A DNA stretch of 64,000 bases from Vibrio sp. RE88 (GTDB lineage Bacteria; Pseudomonadota; Gammaproteobacteria; Enterobacterales; Vibrionaceae), in contig NZ_VTYQ01000002.1 of NCBI RefSeq assembly GCF_013113835.1, positions 124,001-188,000 of the forward strand. Reading direction: 5' to 3'. The position numbers and the translations under genes were made by a program. Under the pieces are notes generated by a model. The model saw only the letters and a list, made by a program, of their open reading frames with translations. It was not told the origin of the DNA and searched no databases. Positions 45,768 to 53,049 of this stretch are shown here, piece after piece; the stretch's first letter is position 1, and every line of letters begins with the position of its first letter.

Positions 45768-46868
45768 ATGACTTCTAAAAACGACCCTTTTGTTGAAATT
45801 CGTCCATACAATGACGAAGAAATTCCAGCGGCGATTGACCGCCTGATTAACGATGAAGAATTCATCAGCGCGATTCTACAACATCGATTTGCAAACCATG
45901 CAGGTTGGTTTAAAGCGTTGATGTCACCCATCGTTAAAGTCTACCTCAAGATGAAGTGGTCTAAACTGAACTCCGTTGAAGCGATTCAGATGGAAGTAAA
46001 GAAGTACCTTGAGCAGACATTGAATTCAACAACTAAGGGCGTAACGTACTCAGGTTTGGATAAGCTGGATAAGCAGACGTCTTACTTATTTGTCTCCAAC
46101 CACCGTGATATCGCCATGGATCCAGCATTGGTTAACTACGGTCTACACCAGAGTGATCATAAAACCGTACGTATTGCTATTGGTGACAACCTACTGAAAA
46201 AGCCGTGTGCAACTGAGCTGATGAAGCTGAACAAGAGCTTTATTGTTAAGCGCTCTGCAAAAGGCCCTCGTGAAATGATGAAGGCGCTAGGTACTTTGTC
46301 AGGCTACATCAAACATTCGTTGGATACGGGGAACTCAATCTGGATAGCTCAGAAGGAAGGTCGTGCGAAAGATGGTAATGACTTTACCGATCCGGCGATT
46401 CTAAAGATGTTCCACGTTGAAGGTCGTAAGCAGAAGTTAGAGTTCGCAGAGTACATCAAGTCGCTAAGAATTGTCCCTGTTGCGATCTCTTATGAAAATG
46501 ACCCTTGTGATATTGCTAAAGCGCGTGAGCTTTTTGAGAAGGCCACAAGTGGCACGTATGAAAAAGGCGAATTTGAAGATATCGAAAGCATCATTCAGGG
46601 TATCGTGGGTGACAAAGGTCGTATCCATGTTGCATTTGGTGATGTGATTGGTGACGAGTTCGAATCACCAGAAGCTCTGGCAGAAGAAATTGATCGCCAG
46701 ATACACGATAACTATAAACTGTTCCCAATTAATGAATTGGCGGCAGGTGATGAGCAAGTCGAACAGCAGGTTAAAGACGTTTTGGCTGGCAAACTGAACC
46801 AGCTTCCGGAAGGCGCTCAGTCTTATTTGGTCGCAAGTTACGCCAATCCGGTTAAAAACCAAAGTTAA
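45768..46868 (+). CDS. 1-acylglycerol-3-phosphate acyltransferase-like protein
   Basis: 366-residue protein with a PlsC-like acyltransferase core. The acceptor motif is FVSNHRDIAMDPALVN, and the second block is IWIAQKEGRAKDGNDFTDPAILKMF, corresponding to the EGR/EGT motif. In the first block His and Asp are separated by five residues, not the four of the classic HX4D. No clear transmembrane helix is present, so it is probably soluble or peripheral. Substrate and pathway are uncertain; a phospholipid or lipid-A-like acyl acceptor is the family expectation. Confidence 0.82.
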   Translation: MTSKNDPFVEIRPYNDEEIPAAIDRLINDEEFISAILQHRFANHAGWFKALMSPIVKVYLKMKWSKLNSVEAIQMEVKKYLEQTLNSTTKGVTYSGLDKLDKQTSYLFVSNHRDIAMDPALVNYGLHQSDHKTVRIAIGDNLLKKPCATELMKLNKSFIVKRSAKGPREMMKALGTLSGYIKHSLDTGNSIWIAQKEGRAKDGNDFTDPAILKMFHVEGRKQKLEFAEYIKSLRIVPVAISYENDPCDIAKARELFEKATSGTYEKGEFEDIESIIQGIVGDKGRIHVAFGDVIGDEFESPEALAEEIDRQIHDNYKLFPINELAAGDEQVEQQVKDVLAGKLNQLPEGAQSYLVASYANPVKNQS

Positions 46869-46876
46869 GAAACTAG

Positions 46877-46901
46877 AAAGGACGCGATGAGCGTCCTTTT
46901 T
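46877..46901 (+). terminator. Terminator after the acyltransferase gene
   Basis: AAAGGACGC / GCGTCCTTT with a 5-nt loop and T tract, 9 bases after the stop codon. Confidence 0.85.
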
Positions 46902-46909
46902 ACTATTGG

Positions 46910-47509
46910 TTAAGGTGCCACTGCACCACCAAGGTCGAGCTGAGAAGGCCACTTGGTTATTCGGTTTCCACCTAAGAATATGTTGCCTTTGACTGTCATC
47001 TTATCTGGAAACTCAGTGATTTTTGACCCACCAATATAGAGATTTCCCTCTACTGTTAACCCCTCCGGTAACGACTCTAGTGGTGTTCTAATCACACTTA
47101 AGTCACCTTTCACCTTAAAGCGGGGAGGGAGTTTGGTTAAGGGGGTGTCGGTTAAATTGACGTATCCGCCGACTTTGATGCCTGCTGGCCAATGAACAAT
47201 TTGCGACGCAAGTAAGTTGGCATATCCCTTAATATTGACGCCTTTTGCTATCTTTTTGAGCTGACTGTTAGAAGCATCTAGGCTGCCTTGAATATCCACG
47301 CCTTGAGGAATCTCTTTAATGCTGGTCTTAGCAATATTGAGGTTACCTTTTACAACTAAACCCGATGGCAGCTCTTTATAAGGTTTGTTTCGTAGATCCA
47401 GATTTCCATAATTATCCAGATGATTGAGAATACGATAGTGATCAATCGGCTCACTGAGCGCAGGTGCAGACAGCAACACTAAGAGAGAAGGCAGAAGCCA
47501 GTGCTTCAT
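46910..47509 (-). CDS. Secreted protein of eight 20-residue leucine-rich-type repeats
   Basis: 199-residue precursor with a Sec signal peptide (LLPSLLVLLSAPALSEP). After a 40-residue lead, eight consecutive repeats of exactly 20 residues run to the C-terminus. Examples are TPLESLPEGLTVEGNLYIGG and TSIKEIPQGVDIQGSLDASN. The consensus is [TS]-x-[IL]-x-x-[LIFW]-P-x-[GK]-[LVIM]-x-[VI]-x-G-x-[LIVA]-x-[LIVA]-x-x. This spacing predicts a parallel solenoid, similar in period to bacterial leucine-rich repeats. The function is unknown; a binding or scaffold role in the envelope is an inference. It is convergent with the acyltransferase gene. Confidence 0.8.
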   Translation of the reverse strand: MKHWLLPSLLVLLSAPALSEPIDHYRILNHLDNYGNLDLRNKPYKELPSGLVVKGNLNIAKTSIKEIPQGVDIQGSLDASNSQLKKIAKGVNIKGYANLLASQIVHWPAGIKVGGYVNLTDTPLTKLPPRFKVKGDLSVIRTPLESLPEGLTVEGNLYIGGSKITEFPDKMTVKGNIFLGGNRITKWPSQLDLGGAVAP

Positions 47510-47588
47510 AAGACAATCCAGACAATGATTTGCCCTAAGTATTAATGAGGAGTTTGGTTTGGGTCAATACAGATATGGTGGAGCGAAC

Positions 47589-47617
47589 AAAAAAGCGGAC
47601 TGAATGTCCGCTTTTTT
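47589..47617. terminator. Terminator after the YfcZ gene
   Basis: AAAAAAGCGGAC / GTCCGCTTTTTT with a 5-nt loop. The arms end in A and T tracts and can act on both strands; it lies just past the yfcZ-type stop codon. Confidence 0.8.
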
Positions 47618-47623
47618 AATAGC

Positions 47624-47923
47624 TTAGCGCGCTAGAGAGCGAGTCTTTAGTTCAAAAATCAGTTTTTCCGCACTGACTTCGAATTTGAATCGGGCCGTTA
47701 GCTCGGTAGCATCTTCTTCAATAGCAGACATCTCATACTGCACGCCTTCGCAGACCTGCTCTGCCAATTCAACGTACTTATTCAGTTCCGCTTCGAGAAG
47801 AGCTTTACCTTGGGCAAAAATCGTCACTTCTGCGACGTCATCCCCTTCTTTGATAATAAAGCCCATTTCGCCAGCGCAACCACATGCTTCACATACGTCA
47901 GCTTGTTCTCGTTCTGTGCTCAT
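47624..47923 (-). CDS. YfcZ/YiiS family protein
   Basis: 99-residue acidic cytoplasmic protein of the YfcZ/YiiS (DUF406) family. The N-terminal cysteine cluster CEACGCAGEMGF and the segment YVELAEQVCEGVQYEMSAIEEDATELTARFKFEVSAEKLIFELKTRSL are characteristic. No biochemical function is established. It is transcribed away from the luxT region. Confidence 0.92.
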   Translation of the reverse strand: MSTEREQADVCEACGCAGEMGFIIKEGDDVAEVTIFAQGKALLEAELNKYVELAEQVCEGVQYEMSAIEEDATELTARFKFEVSAEKLIFELKTRSLAR

Positions 47924-48430
47924 TACGACAATCCTCTTACAAAAATTATGGATATTTTATCGAGTTATTTGAAGGTGATCCATAAAAATACATCGGCTCC
48001 AAAAATGAGCCCTGAACAAGATGCTATGTTATAAGAGCGTTAAACAAATGGATGAGAATTGATAAACCTGTCAAATAATGTGACGTTAGTCATGTTGTTG
48101 CGAAATATCATGTCATTATCGAGTCAGGATGGTGTGCAGTTAGTTGTAAGCAAGTCCGATTTGTATGATTATCGTGAGCCAAATTATATAAATGAAAGAT
48201 AATGCTTATTGCTTTTATAAATCGTGCTGATGTTGTGATTTATGAAAAGTTATCTTACACGACATTGTGTGCTCCATCTAAGACGCCGTTCGTATTATAT
48301 GGTACGATGGTTTCATTAGGTTCCCGTATGGGATCCTCTGAGGCCAAAGCAGGTGTCATGTAAGATATCTAATAGGCATCATTATTGACTCGTTTGAGTT
48401 AGATGGATTTACAGAGAGAAGAGCCTGAAC
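47924..48430. other. Long intergenic region upstream of luxT
   Basis: 507 bases between the divergent YfcZ and luxT genes. It is AT-rich with several runs such as AAATTATATAAATGAAAGATAA (48180-48202). I see no credible coding frame and no hairpin followed by T residues that would mark a small RNA. Its length suggests complex control of luxT. The segment GATAATGCTTATTGC near 48200 only weakly resembles a Fur site. Confidence 0.35.
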
Positions 48431-48892
48431 ATGCCAAAGCGTAGTAAAGAAGATACTGAAATCACGATTCAGAAGATTATGGACGCAGTAGTGGATCAAC
48501 TTTTGCGTCTGGGTTACGACAAGATGTCTTATACAACCCTAAGTCAACAGACAGGTGTATCGCGAACAGGTATCAGCCACCACTTTCCAAAAAAGACAGA
48601 TTTCACGGCAGCGTTAGATGGTCGAATCTTCAAGATGTTTGTAGAGCATCTGAATTTTGACAACAGTCTGCAAGATTTCTCAGACAGCTGGGTGAAAGCG
48701 TTAGACAACGCAGAGTTCCTAGCGATTCTACGTCTGCTATTCCACCATATTGTAACTTCTCAAAGCACACATGAGTTTGCAATGAACGGAATTGAGCGTC
48801 TTTACAAAACGACTGAAGCGCAATACGGTGCAGACAGTGCCAAAGAGCTAGAATGGCTAATTGGTAAATCACTGGTTTGTATGGCGAAATAA
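48431..48892 (+). CDS. luxT: TetR-family quorum-sensing-linked regulator LuxT
   Basis: 153-residue TetR-type regulator whose length and N-terminus (MPKRSKEDTEITIQKIMDAVVDQL) match LuxT of Vibrio harveyi, named SwrT in V. parahaemolyticus. The HTH is MSYTTLSQQTGVSRTGISHHFPKKTDFTAALDGRIF. In other vibrios LuxT represses the small RNA gene qrr1 and swrZ, linking quorum sensing to luminescence, swarming and virulence. Qrr genes are not in the window. A long upstream region and a downstream terminator make it monocistronic. Confidence 0.9.
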   Translation: MPKRSKEDTEITIQKIMDAVVDQLLRLGYDKMSYTTLSQQTGVSRTGISHHFPKKTDFTAALDGRIFKMFVEHLNFDNSLQDFSDSWVKALDNAEFLAILRLLFHHIVTSQSTHEFAMNGIERLYKTTEAQYGADSAKELEWLIGKSLVCMAK

Positions 48893-48915
48893 ACGAATAT
48901 ATCGCTACAGTATTG

Positions 48916-48944
48916 AAAAAGCCTTCCGGTTGGAAGGCTTTTTT
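48916..48944. terminator. Terminator between luxT and aer
   Basis: AAAAAGCCTTCC / GGAAGGCTTTTTT with a 4-nt loop between convergent genes, with A and T tracts on both sides. Confidence 0.85.
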
Positions 48945-48948
48945 GCGT

Positions 48949-50505
48949 TTAGAGTTTGCGGAATTGATTAACCAGCTTGCCTTGGGAGTCCAGATTATTG
49001 ACTAACCCTTCACATTCGTCACGTGTGTCGCTCGCCAGTATGTTGGTGGCGGAGCATACCTCACTGATAGACTGAACACTGGAGTTCATGTCTTCGGTTA
49101 CTCTGGCCATTTCTTCAATGGCTGTCGCAATTTGATTATTCCTATCGGAGATGTCTGTGACCTGTCCAAACAGCGCGTCCAGTTTATCGCCGGATGTACT
49201 TGCGCAATCAACACAAATGTCAGACAGCTTGTTCCCTTCCTCCATAGCTTGAACCGCTTTTTCAGTACTGGTCTGGATAAGGTTGATGATGTTTTGAATT
49301 TCTTCTGTAGATTCATGGCTTCGCTGAGCCAGCGTTCGAACCTCATCAGCCACCACCGCAAAGCCTCGCCCTTGATCACCGGCCCGCGCCGCTTCAATGG
49401 CAGCATTCAATGCCAGTAGATTAGTTTGTTCTGCGACGCCCTGAATGACCACCAGCACTTCACCAATGGTTCGGCCATGTTCTGACAATTGTTGAACAAC
49501 GTCGGAGGCAACGCCTAATTGCTGAGAAAGCTCATTCATCGATGAAACCGTTTGTTCAACCGAGGACTTCCCTTCCACCACGGCAGCGTTAGCTCGCTCA
49601 GTCGCATCGGAAGCGCTTTGAGCATTTTGTGCGATCTCATTCGCAGTCGAGTGCATTTCATTGATTGCAGCGGCGACTTGTTCGGTTTCAGAGGTTTGGC
49701 CTACAAGGTTCTCTGCTGTGGTTTCGCAGTTATTGGCCGAAGACTGAGCGGCGGTTGCGATTTGCTCATTGGAATCCTGAATCCGGCCGACAACGGCATT
49801 GATCTCCGATTGGCGCATTTTCAGTGCTAGGGAAATCTCGGAAATATCATCGATCCTCTGATTGTAAACCAACTCCATCAATGGGTTATCGAACACTTTA
49901 CGTGCTTCTTCGGATAGCACCTCTAGGCGCCGGGTGAGAAGGAAGCCAGACAGGGTGGCGAGTAAAAAGAATACCCAAACCGCAGCGCCGGGTGCGAAAG
50001 AACCAATGATTGACGAAACAATCGCAGAGCCTAAAAAGGCGCCACCTAGACGCTGCCATAAGCGAGTGCGTGGTAATTTAAGCTGAAAGGGTGTTGTCCC
50101 TGCTTTTAACTGAGCGTAAATCTTTTCAGCATTTTTAACATGTTGACGATTAGGGCTGAGTCGTACTGACTGATACTCAACAATTTTGCCATTTTCCTTG
50201 ATGGGAGAGGCGAACGCATCAACCCAGTAATGATCGCCATTTTTGCATCGGTTCTTAACCAGCCCCATCCAGGATTTTCCCGACTTGAGAAATTCCCACA
50301 TATCCTTAAATGCCTCAGGAGGCATGTCCGGATGGCGAACGATATTGTGTGGTTGTCCAACAAGTTCATCCAAGGTATATCCAGCAACATCGCAGAATTC
50401 TTTACTGGCATAAGTGATATGGCTACTGGTCTTGGTGACGGACAATAAATTGTATTCCGGCGGGTACGTGACTTCTCTTTGGGTCACAGGTTCATTTACG
50501 CGCAT
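48949..50505 (-). CDS. aer: Aer-type PAS energy-taxis receptor
   Basis: 518-residue receptor. An N-terminal PAS domain ([58 protein letters not shown]) matches the FAD-binding PAS of Aer. A membrane anchor follows ([38 protein letters not shown]), then a signalling domain with [43 protein letters not shown]. Aer senses redox state and steers cells toward energy-rich conditions. The start at 50505 ([12 protein letters not shown]) has GAGG upstream. It is divergent from the stressosome operon, which may sense a related oxygen cue. Confidence 0.92.
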   Translation of the reverse strand: MRVNEPVTQREVTYPPEYNLLSVTKTSSHITYASKEFCDVAGYTLDELVGQPHNIVRHPDMPPEAFKDMWEFLKSGKSWMGLVKNRCKNGDHYWVDAFASPIKENGKIVEYQSVRLSPNRQHVKNAEKIYAQLKAGTTPFQLKLPRTRLWQRLGGAFLGSAIVSSIIGSFAPGAAVWVFFLLATLSGFLLTRRLEVLSEEARKVFDNPLMELVYNQRIDDISEISLALKMRQSEINAVVGRIQDSNEQIATAAQSSANNCETTAENLVGQTSETEQVAAAINEMHSTANEIAQNAQSASDATERANAAVVEGKSSVEQTVSSMNELSQQLGVASDVVQQLSEHGRTIGEVLVVIQGVAEQTNLLALNAAIEAARAGDQGRGFAVVADEVRTLAQRSHESTEEIQNIINLIQTSTEKAVQAMEEGNKLSDICVDCASTSGDKLDALFGQVTDISDRNNQIATAIEEMARVTEDMNSSVQSISEVCSATNILASDTRDECEGLVNNLDSQGKLVNQFRKL

Positions 50506-50579
50506 CGAGTTAACCTCGCATCGACAAGATAATGAAAATGGCTCGTTACTTCTCAATCAGTATAAGTACAATTTTTAAA

Positions 50580-50600
50580 ACTTGAGAGAATTACTCAAGT
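50580..50600. promoter_or_regulatory. Inverted repeat between aer and the stressosome operon
   Basis: ACTTGAG (50580-50586) and CTCAAGT (50594-50600) form a perfect 7-bp inverted repeat with a 7-base spacer, in the 240-base divergent promoter region. It is a possible operator for either operon. A -35-like TTGACT occurs near 50668, closer to rsbR. Confidence 0.3.
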
Positions 50601-50747
50601 ATTTATTGATTGAATTGTTATTAAATTCCACTCTTATTCAACTTGTAGCTCACAAATTGAATTTATTGACTACCCTAATACTAATAGGTTGGGTTAGTTG
50701 TTTTGGCTCATTCTCGGACATAAGTACTAAAACGCAAGGAGGCGGGA

Positions 50748-51671
50748 ATGTCGCTTAGTTCTTCGGCAGGAAGCTATACCAGCGCACAAAGCTTGCTCAA
50801 ACTCCATGACCTCAATGAGGCCGATCTGGCGCTGATTCGAAAATTTGGCAGCATGATGGTGCCAAAACTGGACGATTATGTACGTCATTTCTATGACTGG
50901 CTTGATAAGCAGCCTGAATACATACAGTTTTTTGGCGATGAGAAAAAGCTCAAACGTGTGCAGGATTCACAAGTGCATTATTGGACCGCATTTTTCGAAG
51001 CCAAAGTGGATGATATCTACGTCAAACAGCGCAGGGATGTGGGTGAAGTGCATGCGAGAGTTGGATTGCCACTACCGACGTATTTCGCTGGCATGAACAT
51101 CTCCATGGTGATTTTCACTAAGCGCATGTACGACGGTAGCTTATACAGCGATGAGTACAGCTCATTAGTCACCGCTTTCACTAAGTTACTTCACCTTGAT
51201 ACCACGATTGTGGTTGATACCTATTCTCGGTTAATCAACAAACGCATCGCGGAACAAAGTGAAGCACTTCTGGCGATGTCGACGCCTGTGACCATGATAT
51301 GGCGAGATATTCTGATGCTGCCTATCGTCGGTATTATTGATTCCAAACGGGCCCAGGACATCATGACGGCGGTGCTCAATAAAATATCCGAACACAGAGC
51401 CAAGATATTCATCATGGATATTTCAGGTGTCGCGGTCGTTGATACAGCGGTAGCGAATCATTTCATTAAAATCACCAAAGCAACCAAGTTAATGGGGTGT
51501 GATTGCCTTGTTTCAGGTGTATCGCCTTCGATTGCGCAAACCATGGTTCAACTGGGTATTAATGTCGGCGAAGTCAAAACGAATGCCACTTTGCGTGATG
51601 CACTTGAAAATGCGTTCAAAATAGTGGGCCTCAACGTCGAAGGTCTGAAGAAGTTCTCAGACGAACAATAA
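50748..51671 (+). CDS. rsbR: Stressosome sensor RsbR with globin domain
   Basis: 307-residue stressosome scaffold and sensor. Residues 10-170 form a globin-type domain. RRDVGEVHARVGLPLPTYFAGM matches the proximal-heme segment of globin-coupled sensors, with His102 as the candidate heme ligand. Residues 178-300 are a STAS domain. The positions of the two RsbT phosphosites in Bacillus RsbRA (Thr171 and Thr205) correspond to Ser199 in IIDSKRAQ and Thr233 in VVDTAVANHF, with the same 34-residue spacing. The RsbR-RsbS complex holds RsbT until a signal arrives; heme suggests oxygen or redox sensing. GGAGG precedes the ATG. First gene of the operon. Confidence 0.93.
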   Translation: MSLSSSAGSYTSAQSLLKLHDLNEADLALIRKFGSMMVPKLDDYVRHFYDWLDKQPEYIQFFGDEKKLKRVQDSQVHYWTAFFEAKVDDIYVKQRRDVGEVHARVGLPLPTYFAGMNISMVIFTKRMYDGSLYSDEYSSLVTAFTKLLHLDTTIVVDTYSRLINKRIAEQSEALLAMSTPVTMIWRDILMLPIVGIIDSKRAQDIMTAVLNKISEHRAKIFIMDISGVAVVDTAVANHFIKITKATKLMGCDCLVSGVSPSIAQTMVQLGINVGEVKTNATLRDALENAFKIVGLNVEGLKKFSDEQ

Positions 51672-51683
51672 GCGGGTTTCATT

Positions 51684-52037
51684 ATGCATAAGTCGATTTC
51701 GATAAACCGATTGAAGCACGCGCTGATTGCCACCATTCAAGTGGACCTGAGTAAAACGGTTTTGGATGAATTTCGACAGGAGCTGCTCGATACGATCGTG
51801 AAGTCCAGCACGGTGAAAGGTGTGTTGATTGATCTGTCTGGTGTAAAAACGCTCGACAGACAGGACATGGATTCGCTGATGGACATCGTGAGTGCCGTTG
51901 AAGTAATGGGACGTCTCTGCCTGTTTGTTGGAATACGGCCGGGGATTGCGATGGCGTTGGTCAACATTTCGTATCAAACGGAGCTATTGCACTGTGTCAA
52001 CAATATTGATGATGGTTTGGCAGCATTGGAGCGCTAG
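51684..52037 (+). CDS. rsbS: Stressosome scaffold RsbS
   Basis: 117-residue single STAS domain that forms the stressosome core with RsbR and binds RsbT. The core is KGVLIDLSGVKTLDRQDMDSLMDIVSAVEVMGRLCLFVGIRPGIAMALV. In Bacillus RsbS the RsbT target is Ser59, directly after the VD pair of the STAS motif. Here the residue directly after LD is Arg59, and the nearest hydroxyl downstream is Ser64. It lies 12 bases after rsbR and 3 bases before rsbT, so it is clearly part of the operon. Confidence 0.92.
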   Translation: MHKSISINRLKHALIATIQVDLSKTVLDEFRQELLDTIVKSSTVKGVLIDLSGVKTLDRQDMDSLMDIVSAVEVMGRLCLFVGIRPGIAMALVNISYQTELLHCVNNIDDGLAALER

Positions 52038-52040
52038 GAA

Positions 52041-52463
52041 ATGACGGCTTTTAACATAGTGGAAGACATTATCGAAACCTATGAGGTGCGTACAGAATCC
52101 GATGTCATGAGTTCTGTGATTGCTGTCTATACGCTGGCAAAACAGTTTGGCTTTAGCACGCCTTCTGTTAGTGAACTTTCCACCGTCGTTTCTGAACTAG
52201 GGACTAACATTATTAGATATGCGCAGTCTGGCGTGATATCCGTTTGGAAGTTGGAAGGTGAGGATGAACTGGGCATCAAGGTGGTTGCACAAGATAATGG
52301 CCCCGGGATTGAGGATATCAATAAAGCGCTTGAAGAAAACTACTCGACTGGCCGATCGTTAGGCCTTGGCCTTCCGGGCGTGAAGAGAATGGTGGATGAG
52401 TTTGACATTGAAACTGGCGCTGGGAAAGGAACCCGAATTCAGGTAGTGAAATGGAGAGAGTAG
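52041..52463 (+). CDS. rsbT: Stressosome switch kinase RsbT
   Basis: 140-residue GHKL-type serine/threonine kinase. The N-box is STVVSELGTNIIRYA, the G1 box AQDNGPGIEDI and the G2 box RSLGLGLPGVKRMVDEF. RsbT phosphorylates RsbR and RsbS under stress, is released from the complex and activates a downstream partner. In Bacillus the partner is the phosphatase RsbU; no RsbU or SigB gene is present here, so another target must exist. The hybrid kinase two genes downstream is the natural candidate. Confidence 0.95.
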   Translation: MTAFNIVEDIIETYEVRTESDVMSSVIAVYTLAKQFGFSTPSVSELSTVVSELGTNIIRYAQSGVISVWKLEGEDELGIKVVAQDNGPGIEDINKALEENYSTGRSLGLGLPGVKRMVDEFDIETGAGKGTRIQVVKWRE

Positions 52464-52464
52464 G

Positions 52465-53049
52465 ATGGGATTTGCTTACAGCTCTCGAACGGTACCGTAT
52501 TTCGGGGAATTAGAAACTGGAGATGGCTTTTTTATACAGGAGTTCAGCGATGACTTACTTGTCGTCATCATTGATGCTCTTGGACACGGAAGCAAAGCGG
52601 CGAAGTTGGCACGCGATATAGAAGGCTTTCTCGAAGGGCATGGATGTGAAGACGTGGAATGGCTTATTACTGAGATCCACAGATCGTTTCTTGGTTCGAT
52701 AGGAGCAGCAATCACGATTGTATTCTTTGATGCTGGCAGTAAGTCTGCTTATGGTGTCGGAATTGGCAATACGCTGGTTCGCCAGATAGCTAATGAAAAG
52801 CGTTCATTTCCTGCCCAACCAGGTATAGTCGGTGAGTTGTTACCGACACTTCACCCATTCCAATTTGCTTTTGCTGACGGTGACGTATTCATGTTCACGA
52901 CCGACGGCATCAAAGAAAATATCAATTTTGAACTGTTGTCCAATGCGAACAACGAAACCGTCGAGTATCTGTCGTCCAAGTTCATCGAAACATTCAGCAA
53001 GCCTTATGATGATGCGACGGCAATTGCTGTGAGGTACACCGATGAATAG
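52465..53049 (+). CDS. rsbX: Stressosome phosphatase RsbX (PP2C/SpoIIE type)
   Basis: 194-residue metal-dependent serine/threonine phosphatase that resets the stressosome by dephosphorylating RsbR and RsbS. Metal-binding motifs are GDGFFIQEFSDDLLVVIIDALGHGSKAAKLA at the N-terminus, FTTDGIKE in the middle and DDATAIAVRY at the C-terminus. The ATG is one base after the rsbT stop codon, and the last 8 bases overlap the start of the hybrid kinase gene, which indicates translational coupling. Confidence 0.93.
   Translation: MGFAYSSRTVPYFGELETGDGFFIQEFSDDLLVVIIDALGHGSKAAKLARDIEGFLEGHGCEDVEWLITEIHRSFLGSIGAAITIVFFDAGSKSAYGVGIGNTLVRQIANEKRSFPAQPGIVGELLPTLHPFQFAFADGDVFMFTTDGIKENINFELLSNANNETVEYLSSKFIETFSKPYDDATAIAVRYTDE

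Noticed and set aside
48180..48215. Fur box upstream of luxT
   Set aside because: Only a partial match to the 19-bp Fur consensus in a generally AT-rich stretch.
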